Notes under the pieces: model-generated
The model's database searches: none
What the model was told of the DNA's origin: nothing
The model's input: only the letters and a program-made list of their open reading frames with translations
Program-made: the position numbers and the translations under genes
Shown: in pieces, positions 57,387-64,000 of the stretch
How positions within the stretch are numbered: position 1 is the stretch's first letter
Layout: each line of letters opens with the position of its first letter
Assembly: GCF_021917145.1 (NCBI RefSeq)
Contig: NC_061075.1
Coordinates: 6,843,240-6,907,239 of the forward strand
Length of the DNA: 64,000 nucleotides
Reading direction: 5' to 3'
Origin: Hypomesus transpacificus
Lineage: Eukaryota; Chordata; Actinopteri; Osmeriformes; Osmeridae

Positions 57387-60300
57387 CCTCCTTGAGTCAC
57401 CACCTTACCGCGGTGGAGGGGTTTGCGTGTCCTATTGATCCTGGAAGCTATGTTGTCGGGGGCTTTATGCCCCTGGTAGGGTCACCCAAGGCAAACAGGT
57501 TCCAGGTGAAAGACCAGACAAAGCGTGGCTCAAAAATAAACCTTGAAGAAAAACAACAATGGTTCTCAGTTGCCCCTGCCCGGAAGCCGGTCACCGGGGC
57601 CCCCCCCCCCTGGAGCCAGGCCCGGGGGTGGGGCTCGATGGCGAGCGCCTGGTGGCCGGGCCTTTTCCCATGTGGCCCGGTCGGGCACAGCCCGAAGAGA
57701 CAACGGGGGAACCTCTTCCAGTGGGTTCACCATCCGCAGGAGGGGTAATGGGGGTCGGGTGCAGTGTGAGATGGGCGGCGGCCGAAGGCGGGGGCCTTGG
57801 CGGTCCGATCCTCGGCTGCAGTAGCTAGCTTTAGGGACGTGGATTGTCACCTTGCTGGCGAGAAAGGAGCCTGAGCTGGTGCGCGAGGTAGAGAGTTTCC
57901 AGCTAGATATAGTCGGCCTCGCCTCGACGCACAGCATAGGCTCCGGAACCAGTCTCCTTGAGAGGGGCTGGACTCTCTTCCACTCTGGAGTTGCCCTTGG
58001 TGAGAGGCGTCGAGCTGGGGTGGGAATACTTGTTTCCCCTCGGTTCGGCACCTGTACATTGGGGTTCACCCCGGTGGACGAGAGGGTAGCCTCCCTCCGC
58101 CTTTGGGTGGGGGGACGGGTCCTCACTGTCGTTTGTGCTTATGCACCAAACGGCAGCTCAGAGTACCCACCCTTTTTGGAGTCTCTGGGGGGAGGTGCTG
58201 GAAAGCACTCCTCCCGGGGATTCCCTCGTCCTCCTGGGGGACTTCAATGCTCATGTGGGCAATGACAGTGAGACCTGGAGGGGCGTGATTGGGAGGAACG
58301 GCCCCCCCGATCTGAACCCGAGTGGTGTTTGGTTGTTGGATTTCTGTGCTAGACACGGCTTGTCCGTAACGAACACCATGTTCAAGCATAAGGGTGTCCA
58401 TATGTGCACCTGGCACCAGGACACCCGAGGTCTCAGTTCGATGATCAACTTTGTAGTCGTGTCGTCGGACTTGGGGCCGCATGTCTTGGACACTCGGGTG
58501 AGGAGAGGGGCGGAGCTGTCAACTGATCACCACCTGGTGGTGAATTGGCTTCGATGGTGGGGGAAGACGCCGGTCAGGCCTGGCAGGCCCAAACGTAATG
58601 TGAGGGCCTGCTGGGAACGGCTGGCAGAACCCTCTGTCAGAAGGAGCTTCAACTCCCACCTCCGGGAGAGCTTCGATCATGTCTCGGGGGGAGCCGGGGA
58701 CATTGAGTCCGAATGGGCCATGTTCCGGGCCTCCATTGTTGAAGTGGCTGACCGGAGCTGCGGCCGCAAGGCGGTCGGTGCATGTCGCGGCGGTAACCCT
58801 CGGACCCGGTGGTGGACTCCGGAGGTGAGGGATGCCGTCAAGCTGAAGAAGGAGGCCTATCGGACTTTATTGGCTGGTTGGACTCCAGAGGCAGCTGATG
58901 TGTACCGGCAGGCCAAGCGGAACGCGGCTTTGGCGGTCGCGGAGGCAAAAACCCGGGCATGGGAGGAGTTCGGCGAGGCCATGGAGAATGACTTCCGAAC
59001 GGCTTCAAAAAGGTTCTGGACCACCATCCGGCGGCTCAGGAGGGGAAAGCAGTTCTCTGTCAACACTGTATACGGTGGGGATGGTGCGCTGCTGACCTCG
59101 ACGGGGGACGTCCTGGATCGGTGGAAGGAATACTTCGAAGACCTCCTTAATTCCACCAACACGCTTTCCGAAGTGGAGGCAGAGTCTGGGGACATCGGGG
59201 GGGCCCTTCTATATCTGGGGCTGAGGTCGCCGAGGTGGTTGAAAAGCTCCGCTGTGGCAGGGCCCCTGGGGTGGATGAGGTCTGCCCGGAGTTCCTTAAG
59301 GCTCTGGATGTTGTAGGGCTGTCTTGGTTGACACGACTCTGCAACATCGCGTGGACATCGGGGACAGTGCCTCTGGACTGGCAGACCGGGGTGGTGGTTC
59401 CCCTCTTTAAAAAGGGGGACCGGAGGGTGTGCTCCAACTTTAGGGGGATCACACTCCTCAGCCTCCCTGGGAAAGTCTATTCAGGGGTCCTGGAGAGGAG
59501 GGGTCCGTCGGATTGTCGAACCTCGGATTCAGGAGGAGCAATGTGGTTTTCGTCCTGGCTGTGGAACAGTGTACCAACTTTATACCCTCCACGGAGTCCT
59601 GGAGGGTACATGGGAGTTTGCCCAACCAGTCTACACGTTTTGTGGATTTGGAAAAGGCGTTCGACCGTGTCCCTCGGGGGCTCATGTGGGGGGTGCTCTG
59701 AGAGTACGGGGTACCGGATTCCCTGATCGGGGCTGTCCGGTCCCTGTACGACCATTGCCAGAGTTTGGTCCGCATTGGCGGTAGTAAGTCGAACTTGTTT
59801 CCGGTGAGGGTTGGCCAGGGCTGCCCTATTTCACCGATTCTGTTCATTACCTATATGGACAGAATTTCTAGGCGCAGCCAGGGTGTTGAGGGGGTCCGGT
59901 TTGGTGACCTCAGGATCGGGTCGCTGCTTTTTGCGGATGATGTGGTCCTGTTGGCTTCATCGGGCCGTGACCTTCAGCTCTCACTGGAGCGGTTTGCAAC
60001 CGAATGTGAAGCGGCTGGGATGTGAATCAGCACCTCCAAATCTGAGGCCATGGTAATCGGCCGGAAAAGGGTGGAGTGCCATCTCCGGGTCGGGGAGGAG
60101 ATCCTGAACCAAGCGGAGGAGTTCAAATATCTCGGGGTCTTGTTCACGAGTGAGGGAAGAATGGAGCGCGAGGTCGACAGGCGGATCGGTGCGGCGTCCG
60201 CAGTGATGCGGGCTCTGCATGGGTCCGTCGTGGTAAAGAAGGAGTTGAAAGGCGAAGCTCTCTATTTACCAGTCGATCTACGTTCCTACCCTCACCTATG

Positions 60301-60645
60301 GTCACGAACTATGGGTAGTGACCGAAAGAACGAGATTGCGAATAAAAGCGGCCGAAATGAGCTTTCTCTGCAGGGTGTCCGGGCTCTCCCTTAGAGATAG
60401 GGTGAGAAGCTCGGTCATCTGGGAGGGGCTCAGAGTAGAACCGCTGCTCCTACGCGTCAAGAGGAGCCAGCTGAAGTGGCTCGGGCATCTGATTAGGATG
60501 CCTCCTGGACGTCTCCCTGGTGAGGTGTTCCGGGCACGTCCCACTGGGAAGAGGCCCCGGGTAAGACCCAGGACACGCTGGAGGGACTATGTGTCTCGGC
60601 TGGCCTGGGAGCGCCTCGGGGACGACCTACCGCGCTGCACCTGAG
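57387..60645 (+). mobile_element. degenerate non-LTR retrotransposon (LINE, RTE-like)
   Basis: Begins with a GC-rich 5' region (CACCTTACCGCGGTGGAGGG and so on) known from a common fish LINE family. Coding pieces change frame repeatedly. Endonuclease: about 57846-58265, then 58190-59230, with LLGDFNAHVG and STDHHLVV. Reverse transcriptase: 59235-59480 (LRCGRAPGVDEVCPEFLKAL, RRVCSNFRGITLLSLPGKVY), 59640-60025 (FVDLEKAFDRVPRG, FADDVVLLAS). C-terminus: 60050-60644 (EFKYLGVLFTSEGRMEREVD, RPRTRWRDYVSRLAWERLG). At least five frame changes and in-frame stops show it is inactive. It seems cut at the 3' end, just past LAWERLG. I assign it to the RTE group from memory of the family, with moderate confidence. 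Confidence 0.8.
58135..59230 (+). pseudogene. LINE endonuclease / linker fragment (longest open piece)
   Basis: The longest single-frame stretch of the RTE-like LINE. It starts mid-endonuclease (LVLLGDFNAHVGNDSETW) and runs through the catalytic Asp-His (STDHHLVV) to the linker before reverse transcriptase (WKEYFEDLLNSTN). The start and end are frameshifts, not real termini. Confidence 0.75.
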
Positions 60646-60887
60646 CTGCTCCAAACTTTTCCCAAACTTTTTTGTCTTGTTTATTGCTATATTTTATATA
60701 TTACTTCATTTATTCATTTATTGTGTCGTTACCGATGTAATCTATACATCTACTGTCTCAATTATAGGTTTACTCGGCACGGCTTTTTTCCTTGGAGCTC
60801 GACGCTACTGTTCCTGTTGAACTAGCCAATTCAACGTTCTGACGAATTATCTTGGCTGGCATAAACTATTAACGTAAGTTAATTATA

Positions 60888-61634
60888 ATGTCTCACACCC
60901 ACTCACATTGTCCTACATGTGTCATTTTGTTCGAAAAGTTGACTCTATTAGAGAGTCGCGTTCAGTCGCTTGAGGAAGAACGTATGCTAGTAACTTTAGA
61001 TGCGACTGGCGCAACATCACAGACAGGGAGTCCTAGCGTGAGTGAGGACTCAAGTTTAGCCCCACCGGTTTCACCTTTGCAGCATGGTGGGAGTGGGACT
61101 CCGCAGACGTTAGTGATCGGTGACTCCATCACTCGTAACATTAGATTGGAGGGACCAGCGACAGTTTACTGTGTACCTGGGGCCAGAGCTACCGACATAG
61201 AAGCTAATCTTAGGGTGCTGGCTAGCACTAGGGCTAAGGCAAATGCCCAAGCTAAGGCACATGGCGCACGCACTGATGATAGGTATGAGAATATTGTCAT
61301 TCATGTCGGCACCAATGATGTTAGGCTGAGGCAGTCAGAGGTCACGAAGGTTAATATTGCTCGGGCATGTGACCTTGCTCAAAAGATGAGTCGGCATCGA
61401 GTAATAGTCTCTGGCCCACTACCTGCTAGGGGGACTGACGAGATCTACAGCAGGCTTGTCTCTCTCAACCGCTGGTTGGCTCGCTTTTGCTCAGAACAGG
61501 GTTTAGGATTTGTAGATAATTGGTCTCGTTTCTGGGCCAAACCTGGCTTGTTGAAAAGTGACGGGCTCCATCCTAGCTGGAGAGGTGCTTTTCTTTTGTC
61601 TAGGAATATTGAAGCTATTCTAAAGCAGACCTGA
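60888..61634 (+). CDS. L2/CR1 LINE ORF1, SGNH/GDSL esterase-like
   Basis: 248 residues. The N-terminus (HSHCPTC, then a short coiled coil EKLTLLESRVQSLEEERM) is followed by an SGNH hydrolase domain: block I VIGDSITRN near residue 75 with the nucleophile Ser, block III HVGTNDVR near 140, and block V DGLHPSWRG near 224 with Asp and His. Esterase ORF1 proteins are known in CR1-like LINEs, where they are thought to help membrane or RNP association. The ORF ends at TGA 61632-61634, and the same frame stays open past it. Confidence 0.88.
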   Translation: MSHTHSHCPTCVILFEKLTLLESRVQSLEEERMLVTLDATGATSQTGSPSVSEDSSLAPPVSPLQHGGSGTPQTLVIGDSITRNIRLEGPATVYCVPGARATDIEANLRVLASTRAKANAQAKAHGARTDDRYENIVIHVGTNDVRLRQSEVTKVNIARACDLAQKMSRHRVIVSGPLPARGTDEIYSRLVSLNRWLARFCSEQGLGFVDNWSRFWAKPGLLKSDGLHPSWRGAFLLSRNIEAILKQT

Positions 61635-64000
61635 CACTCACTAGAACAAGCCGGGCTACAGTCTCTTAGAGAGTCTGATAGGTATGTTGATAGGCATGCT
61701 GTGAGCTGTTGGGGCCCCGATAGCTCAGCTTGTAGTGTAGCCAGGGTGGTTGCTGATGTTGTTTTTCCCATTGAGACGGTGTCGGCCCCCCGCCCTTTTT
61801 CCAAATTCCGGCCCTCAATTATTAGGAATTATACCAATTTAATATATATTCAGCCTTGCTCACCCGTTGCTCTTCCAACTCAGTTTCCTGATAACAGTGC
61901 CACCTTTTCAGAAGTATTATCTACGTCTAAAGCTGCCAAAAACCCATACTGGAATGTTGGGCTCCTAAACATCAGATCTCTATCCACAAAGGCAGTTTTG
62001 ATTAATGATCTGATGTCTGACTGCAGCCTGGACCTGATTGGTCTCACCGAAACCTGGCTAAAACCTGATGAATATTTCCCCCTGAATGAAGCTTCGCCTC
62101 CTGATTTTGCGTATTCACACATCCCTCGTGTTTCAAAGAAAGGTGGTGGTGTTGCTATGTTATATAAAGCTAGCTTCAACCTCAGCCTAAAATCTGTCAA
62201 TACCTTTAAATCATTTGAGATAATTTGTATGAAACCACCAACTACTTTAAAAAGGACTAATTCTACTACTGTTGCCCCCCCTCCTTCGTTTTGTATAGTT
62301 ATTCTATACCGGCCCCCTGGCCCATACTCCCTCTTCCTTGAGGAATTTGCTGATTTTAGTGCTGATCTTGTGACATACACTGACAATATCTTAATTATGG
62401 GTGATTTTAACATTCATGTCGATGACCCAAAAGATCCTCTAAGTAAGGCCTTTACTGCTCTTATGGATTCCACAGGTCTCACTCAGGTGGTTTCTAAACC
62501 TACCCATCTTCACTCGCATACATTGGATTTAGTTCTCACACGGGGAATCAAGATTAGTGATGTCATTGTTCATACCCACAATCCTATATTATCAGACCAC
62601 TGCCTGGTAACCTTTAAAATGGATCTCTGCCAGAGCCTTGGAGGCACCCAGAATATTTCTATTAGCCGCTGCTTAACCCCAAATACAGCTCTGGAACTGG
62701 CTAGTATTCTACCCGCTGCACTAGAAGCACTTGATGTCCCGAATAAATCATTAAATGCTAAAACAAGGGATCTGAATTTGGTTCTTCAGCAATCCCTAGA
62801 TTCTGTTGCTCCACTCAAACCAAGGAAAAGAATAGACAAGAAACTGGCTCCATGGTATTCAGAGGAAACCCGCACTCTCAAGAGGTCCACTAGAAAATTA
62901 GAGCGTAAGTGGCGTACCACTAAATTGGAGGTTTTCCGCCTGGCCTGGAAGGACAGCCAAATAGAGTACAAGCAAGTCCTCATCAGGTCCAGATCAGAAT
63001 ATTTCTCTAAGTTGATTAGTAAGAACAAACACAACACTAAGTTCCTATTTGATACTGTTGCAAAACTCACTAAGAAAAGTACACTCTGTGTTAGTTCAGA
63101 TCTCTCTCCCAATGATTTCTTAGATTTCTTTGACCAAAAAATCTATGCAATAAGGGACAAACTACAGACTAGTCCTGGAGGAGTGGCCATCAACACTGAT
63201 TTTCCCTCTGTACCCAGCATTCTGCATGTTGAGACTCTCACTCACTTTAACCCTATTTCTATGGAAGCATTCATCAAGCTGATAGATTCCTCGAAACCCA
63301 CTAGCTGCCTTCTCGATCCCCTCCCTGCCAAACTTTGTAGGGAACTTCTCCATATTATTGGACCGCCCATGCTTAGTATTATTAATGAATCTCTTGTAAC
63401 TGGACAAGTCCCTGACGATTTCAAACAAGCTATTATCAAGCCCCTTCTTAAAAAACCAAACCTGGATCCAGGTTGTCTTAGCAATTACAGGCCCATTTCA
63501 AATTTGCCATCTCTCTCCAAAATTTTGGAAAAAGCTGTGGCAAAACAGCTCACTGAGCACCTCTCCTCAAATCAGCTCTATGAACCTCTCCAGTCTGGAT
63601 TTCGTCTTCACCACAGCACTGAAACTGCATTAGCCAAGGTAGTCAATGATCTATTATTAGCCTCTGACGCGGGCTTTAGCTCTGTCCTTGTTCTTCTAGA
63701 CCTAAGTGCAGCTTTTGACACTGTAGATCATGAGATTCTCCTGGAACGTATGGAGAACTATGTTGGGATTTCTGCTACTTCACTTCAGTGGTTCAGATCG
63801 TATCTCTCTGATAGATCACAATATGTCCACTATGATGGTTGCACATCCAGGAGCTCCATTGTAAAATACGGAGTACCACAGGGTTCAGTTTTAGGCCCTC
63901 TGTTATTTTCACTCTATATGTTGCCTTTAGGAAACATAATTAGAAGTTTTGGGGTAGATTTTCACTGCTATGCAGATGATACTCAGCTATACATGTCTAT
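61635..64000 (+). CDS. L2/CR1 LINE ORF2, endonuclease-reverse transcriptase (3' end outside window)
   Basis: The frame continues directly from the ORF1 TGA without a stop for 788 codons to the window edge. The first in-frame ATG is about 375 bases in ([10 protein letters not shown]), already inside the endonuclease domain, so normal initiation is doubtful. Endonuclease motifs: [17 protein letters not shown] (catalytic Glu), [10 protein letters not shown], and LSDHCLVTF (catalytic Asp-His). Reverse transcriptase: [63 protein letters not shown], and catalytic YADD near 63970. The remaining thumb and C-terminal domain lie beyond the window. Confidence 0.88.

Larger units (their letters stand above)
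60650..64000 (+). mobile_element. L2/CR1-type LINE, 5' part, running off the right edge
   Basis: A 5' UTR of about 240 bp, then ORF1 (60888-61634) with an SGNH esterase, and ORF2 with apurinic-type endonuclease and reverse transcriptase that is open to the last base. The esterase ORF1 and the RT signature [13 protein letters not shown] / YADD place it in the CR1/L2 group. No frameshift in over 3 kb, so it is young. Its 5' end abuts the 3' end of the RTE-like LINE. Confidence 0.88.

Noticed and set aside
57543-57828. Overlapping plus- and minus-strand frames of 90-186 codons in GC-rich sequence
   Set aside because: The 5' region of the RTE-like LINE is GC-rich with few stops; products are Gly/Pro/Arg-rich without homology.

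Overview
The window is a piece of a ray-finned (teleost-type) fish chromosome. Protein-coding genes are split into short exons with GT-AG introns. The gene order matches the vertebrate block known from human 1p31 (PRKACB-SAMD13-UOX-DNASE2B-RPF1-GNG5-SPATA1), and a yolk-protein (vitellogenin) gene follows it. The repeats are also fish-like: Ty3/Gypsy, BEL/Pao, L2 and RTE-like LINEs, hAT and Kolobok DNA elements. The species cannot be named from the sequence.

Layout. 655-1668: last four coding exons of a PKA catalytic subunit gene (prkacb), + strand. 5692-6224: samd13, +. 7445-9727: complete eight-exon urate oxidase gene (uox), - strand, ending in a peroxisomal targeting tripeptide. 10804-15095: dnase2b, +, recognisable but broken by a stop in the leader, a frameshift, and a 1.6-kb helicase-carrying transposon in its last exon. 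15767-25327: complete rpf1, +; its long introns hold a Kolobok element, a hAT element and a BEL/Pao element without pol. 26079-26539: complete gng5, -. 27388-30928: spata1, +, first exon not identified. 30929-33335: repeat-rich. 33336-41829: very young Ty3/Gypsy retrotransposon with intact gag and pol and near-identical LTRs. 41830-47951: repeat-rich, ending in the vitellogenin upstream region. 47952-57132: complete 34-exon vitellogenin (1,707 codons) with a serine-rich phosvitin. 57387-60645: decayed RTE-like LINE. About 60650 to the window end: L2/CR1-type LINE with an esterase ORF1 and an EN-RT ORF2 that stays open to the edge.

Functionally the host genes are unrelated neighbours: cAMP signalling, purine breakdown, lysosomal DNA breakdown, 60S ribosome biogenesis, G-protein signalling, a sperm-associated protein and yolk. 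They are kept together by old synteny, not by an operon.

The most unusual structure is in the Ty3/Gypsy LTR. It contains an exon-intron-exon segment followed by a second copy of the same two exons joined exactly at the GT-AG boundaries. A spliced leader appears to have been reverse-transcribed back into the LTR. The same element has a perfect 10-bp hairpin at its gag stop codon. The L2 element at the right end has ORF1 and ORF2 in one frame separated by a single TGA. Exon boundaries were placed by eye from reading frame, splice dinucleotides and remembered family sequences; no alignment was run.
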